Shown piece after piece: positions 42,838 to 52,835 of a stretch of DNA of 64,000 nt. A program made the translations under genes and the position numbers. Below the pieces are notes generated by a model. It saw only the letters and a program-made list of their open reading frames with translations. It had not been told where the DNA came from and made no database searches. The DNA is from Aradus depressus (taxonomy: Eukaryota > Arthropoda > Insecta > Hemiptera > Aradidae), in NCBI GenBank assembly GCA_963662175.1, contig OY759227.1, positions 6,046,501 to 6,110,500 on the forward strand. Reading direction: 5' to 3'. Each line of letters opens with the position of its first letter. Position 1 is the stretch's first letter.

Positions 42838-44609
42838 AATTAAATATTAATACAAAAACAAAATTAAATTTATATAAATATCTCAACAAACGCAATTGTG
42901 TTCAATATTATTATATATATATTGAAAAAATTTCATACAATATTCCCCACTCTCACAACGAAACTCATATCTCCCCATGGCCTTATACTTCCTGATTTTA
43001 AATAAATGCATCTTTTAGGCATATTTACTCTTTATAAAAAAAAATGTTTCGGTGACTCTATGCGAGTTATTTATTGGTCAAAGAATGCAAAAATAAAAAA
43101 AACAAGAAATTATCCTCACAAGGAGATGCCATAATGAAAGGTTTTTTATTAAATATTTTTATTTGTTGCCTTTCACAATAAATTAAAAAAAAATGAATAA
43201 AATTTTGAATAATAAAAAAAATTTAAGTTAATTGACTCTATAATTTCAAAAATAAAATAATCTACCATATGGTTGAGTGAAGCTCTTAAAAAAAATGAAA
43301 AACATATGTTATAAATAACTCTGTAAAATTTTCAAACTACGTTACTTGCACCAATCCAAAAATCCAAAGGTCTCCCGGTGTGATTCTGAAAATTAAGATT
43401 ATTAAATATTATGTCCCGATAACGATTGGCGCTTATCTCAAAGGTGTTGATTCGCAAGGCCTATGAGTTTTGAGATTTGAATTTCATTGAGAGAGATATG
43501 GGGAGTTAAAAGAAAATTAAAACATATTTACAAACAATATAACTTTAATAAAACTATTGTGAATTTTGGAATTAAAAATGGCCATCTTAGAAATTATATG
43601 TACAAAAAAATGGATCATACCTTGGTGACGTCACACTTGAAACAGATAATTCTAATTAATTATATTTTACAAAAGAAATCGGAGTCCAGGCTCTCTCCAC
43701 CTCATCTTAACTCTTCATTAGTCACTTTTACTCACTTTTAATTGTTTACTCACTACTTTTCACTCATTTCAAACAAAAAAACAGAGACTAGTCTCTCACA
43801 GGTCTCACTTCTACCAGAACTCAACACAGACTGACTAAACTGCCTCCCACGGAATTATGGGTAGCAAATTCGAGTTTCTTTTTTCTGTTGTCTCTTGTTT
43901 TACTTCTAAATATTAATATTTTTTGGTGTTTTCTTTCCTTTCTTCCGTTTCTTCTCTTTTCTAAATTGTTATCTTAATTTTCTGTAACTTTTGTTTTTAA
44001 TTTTGGCTTCTTCATTTCTCGAAAACAGTGTTTAAAGTTTGTGGTATACACTTTCGGATCACTTGTATTATTTCAGATGGGATCCGGCCTAGTTGATTCG
44101 ATGTATTTTAGAACTGACCGTTTCTTCAAAATTTACTACTGGCTTTTCTTTCTGATGTGGGCAGTTTTTCTCTTCTTTTTCTTCTTTAATCTTTTCTTAA
44201 TAATTAACTGTCTTTTCCTAAAAATTTTCACAACTTTCTACCGACTCGTTTTTTAATTATTGACCTTTTCTTAATTTTGCTTATATTTTCCTGAAATTTT
44301 CTTCATTCTTCTTCTTTTAGCTGTTTCATTTTGTTTCTGGGTGCTAAATTAATCCCTTCTGAAAATTTAGTTTCCTTTTGAAGTCGGTGGATCTTGTAAT
44401 TATTATTTAAAATATTTGTTGATAACTGTAAGGTTAGGCCTACAGCCACATTTTCTTCCTTTTGAAGTTATTCCTCCTTTCTTCTTAAACTTGTTTTGTT
44501 CTTCAGATTTCCATTTTCTTTTCTTCTTTCTTAATTTTCTTTCTTCTTTTACTTTGATTTCGTCTTCTAAATTCGGTTTAATAAAAAAAATATATCGTGG
44601 CTAATAAAT
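42838..44609. other. AT-rich non-coding stretch upstream of the coiled-coil ORF
   Basis: No convincing gene is present. The first part is very AT-rich with homopolymer A runs. From about 43880 to 44580 the plus strand is strongly pyrimidine-biased (TTTTCTTC tracts), which creates short spurious frames at 44041-44256 and 44416-44604. On the minus strand this is the 5' flank of the 519-residue frame and could hold its promoter or an LTR. I looked for a TG...CA boundary followed by a TGG-type primer site and found none I trust. Confidence 0.5.
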
Positions 44610-44627
44610 CCGTTGCCTTGGCAACGG
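44610..44627. other. Perfect hairpin, 8-bp stem, possible relic of a Helitron 3' end
   Basis: CCGTTGCC-TT-GGCAACGG forms an 8-bp stem with a 2-base loop. It sits about 17 bp beyond the minisatellite of Helitron A, where that element's 3' terminus is expected on the minus strand. On that strand the hairpin is followed by ATTTATTAG instead of the usual TATTACTGCTAG, so it may be a diverged or unrelated end. Confidence 0.35.
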
Positions 44628-44643
44628 GCTTGTTTATATTACA

Positions 44644-44993
44644 GTAGTTAGAACCACAGGGCATCACAGCTAGTATGAGTTTTGCAACGGTGGACCCCAC
44701 AGCTAGTACCTACGTAGTTAAATACGCTGGGCCACACTGCTAGCGCCTTGCAACAGCAGACCCCACAGCTAGTACGTAATTAGGAACGCTGGACATCACA
44801 GCTAGTAAATGTCTTGTAGGTGCCTTGCAACAGCGAACCCCACAGCCAGTACATAGTTAGGAACGCTGGGGCTGAGCACTACAGCTAGTAAGTGCCTTGC
44901 AACAGCGGACCCCACCGCTAGTACGATATTAGGAACGCTGGACATCACAGCTAGTAAATGTCTTGCAACAGTGAACCCCACAGCGAATACATA
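44644..44993 (-). repeat. 66-bp dimeric minisatellite in Helitron A
   Basis: Two alternating ~33-bp units share a CAGCTAGTA core. One continues toward TTAGGAACGCTGG and the other toward CTTGCAACAGCGGACCCCA. Copies are imperfect, and a truncated unit (TGTCTTGTAGGTGCC) is shared with Helitrons C and D. A (TAC)n run at about 44996-45010 marks the change to the ~146-bp repeats, as it also does in the other Helitrons. Confidence 0.85.
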
Positions 44994-45009
44994 GTTACTA
45001 CTACTACTA

Positions 45010-46600
45010 CATGTGAAATTCATGACAATCCGATTCATGAGAATACGATCAACCGTTAATGAGCTAGCTCTATATTTATACTTAGTCCCCCCCCCCCCCC
45101 CCCTTAACCCCGCCACCCGTTCAAAACTTCGGGACGCCACACACCTTATGTTTCTATTTGGCCTTCAGGAATAATATATGCGACATTTCGTGACAATACG
45201 ACCAACCGTTAATGAGCAAACTCTATATGTATATTTAGCCCCCCCCACAACCCTCCTTCCTGTTCAAAATTTTGGGCCGTCACACACCTAATATATCTAT
45301 TTGACCTTTAGGAATATTACATGTGAAATTTCATGACGATTCGCCCATTAGTTAATGAGTTAGCTCTATATTTATACTTAGGCCCCCCCACTACCCCCCC
45401 CCCCCCTCCCGTAAAATCTTTTGAGCCGTCACACCGCCTATTTTTTCATTTGGTCTTCAGGAATACTACGTGTGAAACTTCGTGACAATCCGACCAACTG
45501 TTAAAGAGTTAGCTCTATATTTATACTTAGGCCCCCCCACAACCCCCCTCCCGTTCAAAACTTTGGGACGCTACACACCTTTTTTTGCTATTTGGCTTTT
45601 AAAAATACTACATGTGAAATTTCATGACGATTCGCCCATTAGTTAATGAGTTAGCTCTATATTTATACTTAGGCCCCCCCACATCCCCCCCTCCCGTTCA
45701 AAACTTTGGGACGCCACACACCTTATTTTTCTATTTGGCCTTCAGGAATACTCCATGTGAAATTTCGTGACAATCCGACCAACCGTTAAAGAATTAGCTC
45801 TATATTTATACTTAGGCCCCCCCACAACCCCCCCTCCCGTTCAAAACTTTGGGACGCCACACACCTTTTTTTCCTCTTTGGCTTTTAAAAATACTACGTG
45901 AAATTTCATGACGATTCGCCCATTAGTTAATGAGTTAGCTCTATATTTATACTTAGGCCCCCCCACAACCCCCCGTCCCGTTCAAAACTTTGGGACGCCA
46001 CACACCTTATTTTTCTATTTGGCCTTCAGGAATACTCCATGTGAAATTTCGTGACAATCCGACCAACCGTTAAAGAATTAGCTCTATATTTATACTTAGG
46101 CCCCCCTTACAACCCCCCCTCCCGTTCAAAACTTTGGGACGCCACACACCTTTTTTTCCTATTTGGCTTTTAAAAATACTACGTGAAATTTCATGACGAT
46201 TCGCCCATTAGTTAATGAGTTAGCTCTATATTTATACTTAGGCCCCCCCACAACCCCCCCTCCCGTTCAAAACGTTGGGACGCCACACACCTTTTTTTCT
46301 TGTTTGGCTTTTAAAAAGACTACGTGTGAAATTTTATGACAATTCGACCATTAGTTAATGTGTTAGCTCTATATTTATTTTTAGGCCCCCCCACTACCCC
46401 CCTCCCGATCAAAACTTTGGTACGCCACACACCTTTTTTTCCTGTTTGGCTTTTAAAAATACTACCTGTGAAATTTCATGACAATTCGCCCATTAGTTAA
46501 TGAGTTAGCACTATTTTTATACTTAGGCCCTCCTTACAACCCCCCCTCCCGATCAAAATTTTGGGACGCCACATAGCCTATTATTCAATCGGGCTCAAAA
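45010..46600 (-). repeat. ~146-bp satellite-type repeats inside Helitron A
   Basis: About eleven diverged copies of the satellite monomer. Two kinds largely alternate: one with CCTTCAGGAATACTCC and CAATCCGACCAACCGTTAAAG, and one with GGCTTTTAAAAATACTACGTG and GATTCGCCCATTAGTTAATG. The copies nearest the minisatellite (about 45030-45180) look most like the large array, with GAGCTAGCTC and CCTTCAGGAATA. Confidence 0.9.
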
Positions 46601-46697
46601 GAATGCTACATGGGCAGTTTCATAAAAATCCGTCCAGCGGTTTGGGCGTGATGCTGGAACAAACATACAAACCCCGTTTCAGCTTTATTAATATAGA

Positions 46698-46790
46698 CTA
46701 GCAGTAATACCCGGCGTTGCCCGGGCAACTTTGACTTTTCTCCTAATATCTCTCATTCGAAACCTATTCAATTCTTCTGTGAAATCTTCA
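46698..46790 (-). mobile_element. Helitron B, 3' terminal fragment
   Basis: On the minus strand this ends with the hairpin at 46710-46725 (CCCGG stem, CCGGG partner), then TATTACTG and CTAG at 46701-46698. The last ~50 bp match the 3' tail of Helitron C (CAGTAATACCCGG, AACTTTGACTTTTCT) before diverging. No 5' TC end of this family is visible between here and 48852, so it is a fragment or a different subfamily member with an unrecognised 5' end. It lies directly against the 5' end of Helitron A. Confidence 0.65.
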
Positions 46791-47338
46791 TCTTGTGAAA
46801 TAGACAATATTTTTTTTTTAAACATACGTTTTTCTTTATTTTCTATAAGTGTTTCAAAATATCTCGGCTAAAAATGTTAAGTTCCCTTAGAAAGTTAAAG
46901 TATTGAGTATAACTGGGGAAGTATAAAAGTACATAATTGGTTCAATACGAAAAGATACATGTGAAATTGACAGGGGCGTAGCCAGGATTTTGAGCTGGGG
47001 GGAGGGTCGCTCCCACTCTTCGCCCGGTTTGCGGGCTGAGATCTCTATGAATCCACTCCCAAATGATTTTAAATAAAACGCAACTTTCAAAGACCAATAT
47101 CTCGAAAACTATTGCTCGTACAAGAAAACTAAAAATACCGGAAAACCTAGATTTTTTTTGTGAAGAATATGAAAATCCTAATTATAAATTTGTAAAAATT
47201 AAATTTTTTTACGATTTAATTGCACTGAGGTGTGTTGTGTCAATGTTTAAGCCTATTTCTGATTCGTGTTCTTATACCCTGTTTTTAAATTGTCTCCCAG
47301 TTTGACTTACAGAACCAAATTACATATTAAATCTAAAA
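46791..47338. other. Intergenic AT-rich sequence, no gene recognised
   Basis: It contains a poly-T run near 46809 and short frames on both strands (46887-47090 minus, 47063-47305 plus) that lack any recognisable domain. It could be the interior of Helitron B, but nothing shows that directly. Confidence 0.4.
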
Positions 47339-48852
47339 AACGTTTAGAAGCGAGAAATTTAAAGAATGAGATTTAGCCCGACTTTTTTCGAAAAACATTT
47401 TTATTTCGATTTTTGTATAGGATTCAGATATCCCGGTTATTCTCTATCAGTTTTAACAAATATTAATTCTAAAAACCGTTAAAAAGCGAGAAATTTGAAG
47501 AATGAAGTCTACCGAGCTCAGGATCGCCATTTACAAATTTAGCCAAGGCACTCGGTCAAATGTTTTAATCAAGAAGTTAAAAATAAATTTGAGCACGTCG
47601 TCCTTCGGATAGGACTTTCCCGATATATCTGAATCTGCCTATCAGTTTTAACTAAATTAAGCCTATAAACCGTTAAAAAGCAAGAAATTTGAAGAATGGG
47701 ATTTCGCCCGACTTTTTTCGAAAAACATTTTTATTTCGATTTTTGTGTAGGATTCAGATATCCCGGTTGTTCTCTATCAGTTTTAACAAATATTAATTCT
47801 AAAAACCGTTAAAAAGCGAGAAATTTGAAGAATGAAGTCTACCGAGCTCAGGATCGCCATTTACAAATTTAGCCAAGGCACTCGGTCAGATGTTTTAATC
47901 AAGAAGTTAAAAATAAATTTGAGCACGTCGTCCTTCGGATTGGACTTTCCCGATACATCTGAATCTTTCTTTGGTTGACCATCTTCGTTTCTGGATGCTG
48001 CCTATCTACCAACATAGCTGTATTAATTTGTTTTTCAGAAAATATGTCAAAACGGTACCTCAAAGCCCACTTATATTCCACATTTCTTCCTTAATTGTAG
48101 TTGGAACCAAACGGTAACCTATTTTATCTTACATATGGAGTCTATCGAGCTCAGGATCGCATCTTAGAAATCTAGCCAAGTCACTTTGTCAGATGTTTTA
48201 ATCGAGAAGATAAAAATACATTTGAGCACGTCGTCCTTCGGATTGGACCTTAAGCTATGATCGAGAGCCTTTTTATATGTCAGGTACTCGATAATGGAGC
48301 ATAGTATGTTATGTATCTCAACCTGGGTAGGTGAAATTTCACTTAGGTTAAAAATAACTTTGAGCACGTCGTCCTTCGGATAGGACTTTCCCGATATATC
48401 TGAATCTGCCTATCAGTTTTAACTAAAATTAAGCCTATAAACCGTTAAAAAGCAAGAAATTTGAAGGATGGGATTTAGCCCGACTTTTTTCGAAAAACAT
48501 TTCTATTTCGATTTTTGTGTAGGATTCAGATATCCTGGTTGTTCATCAGTTTTAACAAATATTAAAACTAAAAACCGTTTAAAAGCGAGACATTTGAAGA
48601 ATGGAGTTTACCGAGCTCAGGATCGCCACTTAGAAATCTAGCCAAGGCACTTAAGTCAGATGTTTTAATCGGGAAGATAAAAATTAATTTGAGCACGTCG
48701 TCCTTCGGATGGGACTTTCCCGATACATCTGAATCTTTCTTTGGTTGACCATCTTCGTTTCTGGATGCTGCCTATCTACCAACATAGCTGTATTAATATG
48801 TTTTTCAGAAAATATGTCAAAATGGTACCTAAAAGCCCACTTATATTCCACA
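47339..48852 (+). repeat. Irregular ~330-bp tandem repeat cluster
   Basis: A module with ACCGTTAAAAAGCGAGAAATT, GCCCGACTTTTTTCG, CCGAGCTCAGGATCGCC and GAGCACGTCGTCCTTCGG recurs. CGAGCTCAGGATCGC is found at about 47513, 47843, 48148 and 48611, and GAGCACGTCGTCCTTCGG at about 47591, 47921, 48224, 48363 and 48692. The first clear spacing is about 330 bp; later copies are partial and shuffled. A longer tail with TTTGGTTGACCATCTTCG occurs twice, near 47963 and 48740. On the minus strand two copies are open for about 60 residues (47899-48081 and 48684-48872) with near-identical translations, but nothing identifies them as a gene. Confidence 0.7.
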
Positions 48853-48924
48853 CTAGCAGTAATACCCGGCATTGCCCGGGGAACTTTGACTTTTCTACTA
48901 TTATCTCCTATAAGTCTTTTAAAT

Positions 48925-51025
48925 TCTTCAACAGTACATTCATGATGTTATAATTTTCAATTATTCATACGGAATAAGGCTTATAGTCCTTCAACGTCAA
49001 ACACCCCAGCTAGTAAGTTTTTAGGACCCCTGGGCATCACAGCTAGTATGCGTCTTTCAACAGCGGAAACCACAGATAGTGAATACTTAGCATCGCTGGA
49101 CATCCTAGCCAGTGCGTACTTAAGAACGCTATTGACCGCAGCTAGTAAATGCCTTGCAACAGCGGACCCCACAGCGAATACATAGTTACTACTACTACAT
49201 GTGAAATTCATGCCAATCCGCTTACCCTTTAACAGTACATTCATGATGTTATAATTTTCAATTATTCATACGGAATAAGGCTTATAGTCCTTCAACTGTA
49301 GCAACGCTAGTAAGTTTTTAGGACCCCTGGGCACCACAGCTAGTATGCGCCTTTCAACGGCGGAAACCACAGCTAGTGAATACTTAGCTTCGCTGGACGT
49401 CCTAGCCAGTGCGTACTTAAGAACGTTTGTGACCACAGCTAATATATGCCTTGCAACGGCGGATCCCACAGCTAGTATGTAGTTAGAACGCTGGTCACCG
49501 CAGCTAGTATGTGTCTCGCAAGAGCGGACCCCACAGCTAGTACGAAGTTAGGAACGCTGGGCATCACAGCTAGTAAGTGCCTTGCAACAGCGGCCCCCAC
49601 AGCTAGTACATAGTTAGAACCACTGGGCATCACAGCTAGTATGTGTTTTGCAACGGCGGACCCCACAGCTAGTACGTAGTTAGGAACGCTGGTCACCACA
49701 GCTAGTATGTGCCTCGCAACAGCGAACCCCACAGCTAGTACGAAGTTAGGAACACTGGGCCCTACAGGTAGTAGGTGCCTTGCAACTGCGGACCCCACAG
49801 ATAGTATGTAGTTAGAACCACAGGGCATCATAGCTAGTATGAGTTTTGCAACGGCGGACCCCACAGCTAGTACCTACGTAGTTAAATACGCTGGGCCACA
49901 CTGCTAGCGCCTTGCAACAGCAGACCCCACAGCTAGTACGTAATTAGGAACGCTGGGCATCACAGCTAGTAAATGTCTTGTAGGTGCCTTGCAACAGCGA
50001 ACCCCACAGCCAGTACATAGTTAGGAACGCTGGGGCTGAGCACTACAGCTAGTAAGTGCCTTGCAACAGCGGACCCCAGAGCTAGTACGATATTAGGAAC
50101 CCTGGGCATCACAGCTAGTATGCTTTTGCAACGACGGACTCCACAGCTAGTACGTTTTTAGGAACGCTGGGCCCTACAGGTAGTAGGTGCCTTGCAACTG
50201 CGGACCCCACAGATAGTATGTAGTTAAAACCACAGGGCATCACAGCTAGTATGAGTTTTTCAACGGAGGACCCCACAGCTAGTACCTACGTAGTTAAATA
50301 CGCTGGGCCACACTGCTAGCGCCTTGCAACAGCGGACCCCACAGCTAGTATGTAGTTAAATACGCTGGGCATTACAGTTAGTAAGTGCTTTGCAACAGCG
50401 AACTTCACAGCTAGTACATAGTTAGGAACGCTGGGCACTACAGCTAGTAAATGCCTTGTAACAACGGACCCCACAGCTAGTACGTAGTTAGGAACGCTGG
50501 TCACCACAGCTAGTATGTGCCTCGCAACAGCGGACCCCACAGCTAGTACGAAGTTAGGAACGCTGGGCATCACAGCTATTAAGTGCCTTGCAACAGCGGA
50601 CCCCACAGCTAGTACGTAGTTAAATACGCTGGGCATTACAGTTAGTAAGTGCTTTGCAACAGCGAACTTCACAGCTAGTACATAGTTAGGAACGCTGGGC
50701 ACTACAGCTAGTAAATGCCTTGCAACAACGGACCCCACAGCTAGTACGTTTTTAGGAACGCTGGGCCCTACAGGTAGTAGGTGCCTTGCAACTGCGGACC
50801 CCACGGATAGTATGTAGTTAGAACCACAGGGCATCACAGCTCGTATGAGTTTTGCAACGGTGGACCCCACAGCTAGTACCTACGTAGTTAAATACGCTGG
50901 GCCACACTGCTAGCGCCCTGCAACAGCAGACCCCACAGCTAGTACGTAATTAAGAACGCTGGGCATCACAGCTAGTAAATGTCTTGTAGGTGCCTTGCAA
51001 CAGCGAACCCCACAGCCAGTACATA
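48925..51025 (-). repeat. 66-bp minisatellite and duplicated tail module of Helitron C
   Basis: Alternating ~33-bp units (CAGCTAGTACGTAGTTAGGAA and CAGCTAGTAAGTGCCTTGCA type) make a 66-bp dimer over about 49450-51025. A higher-level copy of part of the array is visible, for example TACGCTGGGCATTACAGTTAG at about 50352 and 50627. The tail AACAGTACATTCATGATG with GGAATAAGGCTTATAGTCC occurs twice (about 48929 and 49229). Because 66 is a multiple of three, long minus-strand frames with a 22-residue period appear (49472-49864 and 50316-50870); I read them as by-products. Confidence 0.85.
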
Positions 51026-51039
51026 GTTACTACTACTAC

Positions 51040-52480
51040 TACATGCGAAATTCATGACAATCCGATTCTTGACACAACGATCAACCGTTAATGAGCTAAC
51101 TCTATATGTATATTTAGCCCCCCCCCCACAACCCTCCTTCCTGTTCAAAATTTTGGGCCGTCACACACCTAATATTTCTATTTGACCTTTAGGAATATTA
51201 CATGTGAAATTTCATGACGATTCGCCCATTAGTTAATGAGTTAGCTCTATATTTATACTTAGGCCCCCCCACATCCCCCCCTCCCGTTCAAAACTTTGGG
51301 ACGCCACACACCTTATTTTTCTATTTGGCCTTCAGGAATACTCCATGTGAAATTTCGTGACAATCCGACCAACCGTTAAACAATTAGCTCTATATTTATA
51401 CTTAGGCCCCCCCACAACCCCCCCTCCCGTTCAAAACTTTGGGACGCCACACACCTTTTTTTCCTATTTGGCTTTTAAAAATACTACGTGAAATTTCATG
51501 ACGATTCGCCCATTAGTTAATGAGTTAGCTCTATATTTATACATAGGCCCCCCCACAACCCCCCCTCCCGTTCAAAACTTTGGGACGCCACACACCTTAT
51601 TTTTCTATTTGGCCTTCAGGAATACTCCATGTGAAATTTCGTGACAATCCGACCAACCGTTAAAGAATTAGCTCTATATTTATACTTAGGCCCCCCCACA
51701 ACCCCCCCCCCTCCCGTTCAAAACTTTGGGACGCCACACACCTTTTTTTCCTCTTTGGCTTTTAAAAATACTACGTGAAATTTCATGACGATTCGCCCAT
51801 TAGTTAATGAGTTAGCTCTATATTTATACTTAGGCCCCCCCACAACCCCCCCCCTCCCGTTCAAAACTTTGGGACGCCACACACCTTATTTTTCTATTTG
51901 GCCTTCAGGAATACTCCATCTGAAATTTCGTGACAATCCGACCAACAGTTAAAGAATTAGCTCTATATTTATACTTAGGCCCCCCTTACAACCCCCCCTC
52001 CCGTTCAAAACTTTGGGACGCCACACACCTTTTTTACCTATTTGGCTTTCAAAAATACTACGTGAAATTTCATGACGATTCGCCCATTAGTTAATGAGTT
52101 AGCTCTATATTTATACTTAGGCCCCCCTTACAACCCCCCCTCCCGATCAAAACTTTGGGACGCCACACACCTTTTTTTCTATTTGGCTTTTAAAAATACT
52201 ACATGTGAAATTTCATGACGATTCGGCCATTAGTTCATGAGTTAGCTCTATATTTATACTTAGGCCCCCCCACAACCCCCCCTCCCGTTCAAAACTTTGG
52301 GACGCCACACACCTTTTTTTCCTGTTTGGCTTTTAAATAGACTACGTGTGAAATTTCATGACAATTTGACCATTAGTTAATGAGTTAGCACTATTTATAT
52401 ACTTAGGCCCCCCTTACAACCCCCCCTCCCGATCAAAATTTTGGGACGCCACATAGCCTATTATTCAATCGGGCTCAAAA
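51040..52480 (-). repeat. ~146-bp satellite-type repeats inside Helitron C
   Basis: About ten copies in the same orientation as the large array, mostly alternating between the CCTTCAGGAATACTCC type and the GGCTTTTAAAAATACTACGTG type. The unit nearest the 5' end grades into the unique 5' region, where CCACATAGCCTATTATTCAA and AGAATGCTACATGGGAAGTT line up with CCACACACCTTATTTTTCTA and GGAATACTACATGGGAAATT of the satellite. Confidence 0.9.
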
Positions 52481-52589
52481 GAATGCTACATGGGAAGTTT
52501 CATAAAAATCCGTCCAGCGGTTTGGGCGTGATGCTGGAACAAACATACAAACAAACAAACAAACCCCGTTTCAGCTTTATTAATATAGA

Positions 52590-52835
52590 TTACAAATTCC
52601 TCAATATTTCCGTGTTCCTCAACTTAGAAGTATGGGAATAAGTTTGAGAACCCAAGGATAATTTTGGTAGAAAAAGTTTTCGATGTTTATGAAATGCAAT
52701 AAGAGTTGAAGCATTGGTTCAGTATACGTACTCACAAAATATAATTTAGATTTTGTTAATTTTCTTGTTATTGTTTATATTATTTTGATGTGAAATCCGC
52801 AACCGAAAGTAATGACCATAAGAAAAGATGTGAAA
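52590..52835. other. 246-bp spacer between head-to-head Helitrons C and D
   Basis: AT-rich sequence with no recognisable gene or repeat. The 5' ends of two complete, oppositely oriented Helitrons face each other across it. Both ends fit the A|TC insertion rule, so this is the remaining host flank. Confidence 0.7.

Larger units (their letters stand above)
44644..46697 (-). mobile_element. Non-autonomous Helitron A, 5' end intact, standard 3' end missing
   Basis: On the minus strand the element begins TCTATATTAATAAAGCTGAA at 46697, the same 5' terminus as Helitrons C and D. It continues with ~146-bp repeats (to about 45010) and then the 66-bp minisatellite (to about 44644). The tail module with the CCCGG...CCGGG hairpin and CTAG, present in C and D, is absent: sequence similarity stops at about 44644. 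No Rep/helicase coding sequence is present, so movement would need enzymes supplied in trans. The 5' terminal base directly abuts the CTAG of fragment B. Confidence 0.8.
48853..52589 (-). mobile_element. Non-autonomous Helitron C, complete ends (3737 bp)
   Basis: On the minus strand the 5' end is TCTATATTAATAAAGCTGAA at 52589, preceded by A. The 3' end is the hairpin at 48865-48880, TATTACTG and CTAG ending at 48853, followed by T. This matches the Helitron rule of insertion between A and T without target duplication. Interior order from 5' to 3': a unique ~100-bp 5' region, ~146-bp repeats, a (TAC)n junction, a 66-bp minisatellite, and a tail module ending in the hairpin. No Rep/helicase frame is present, so it is non-autonomous. 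The flank CACTTATATTCCACA also occurs uninterrupted at about 48068-48082, which looks like an empty paralogous site. Confidence 0.9.

Noticed and set aside
42260..42850. Plus-strand frames opposite the 519-residue coiled-coil ORF (42260-42475, 42587-42850, 42613-42807)
   Set aside because: They are antisense shadows of a repetitive coiled-coil coding sequence and have low-complexity S/F/L composition.
43487..44604. Short plus-strand frames 43487-43741, 44041-44256 and 44416-44604
   Set aside because: AT-rich or pyrimidine-tract translations (F- and L-rich) without domains; no codon-level evidence.
44802..45140. 112-residue minus-strand frame across the Helitron A minisatellite and the first satellite-type repeat
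   Set aside because: It is made entirely of repeat units and its start lies in the satellite C-tract region.
49472..50870. Minus-strand frames with a 22-residue repeat (VGSAVARHLLAV type) and the plus-strand counterparts in Helitron D (54880-55910)
   Set aside because: The 66-bp minisatellite period is divisible by three, so open frames are expected. They stop at the first unit of different length.
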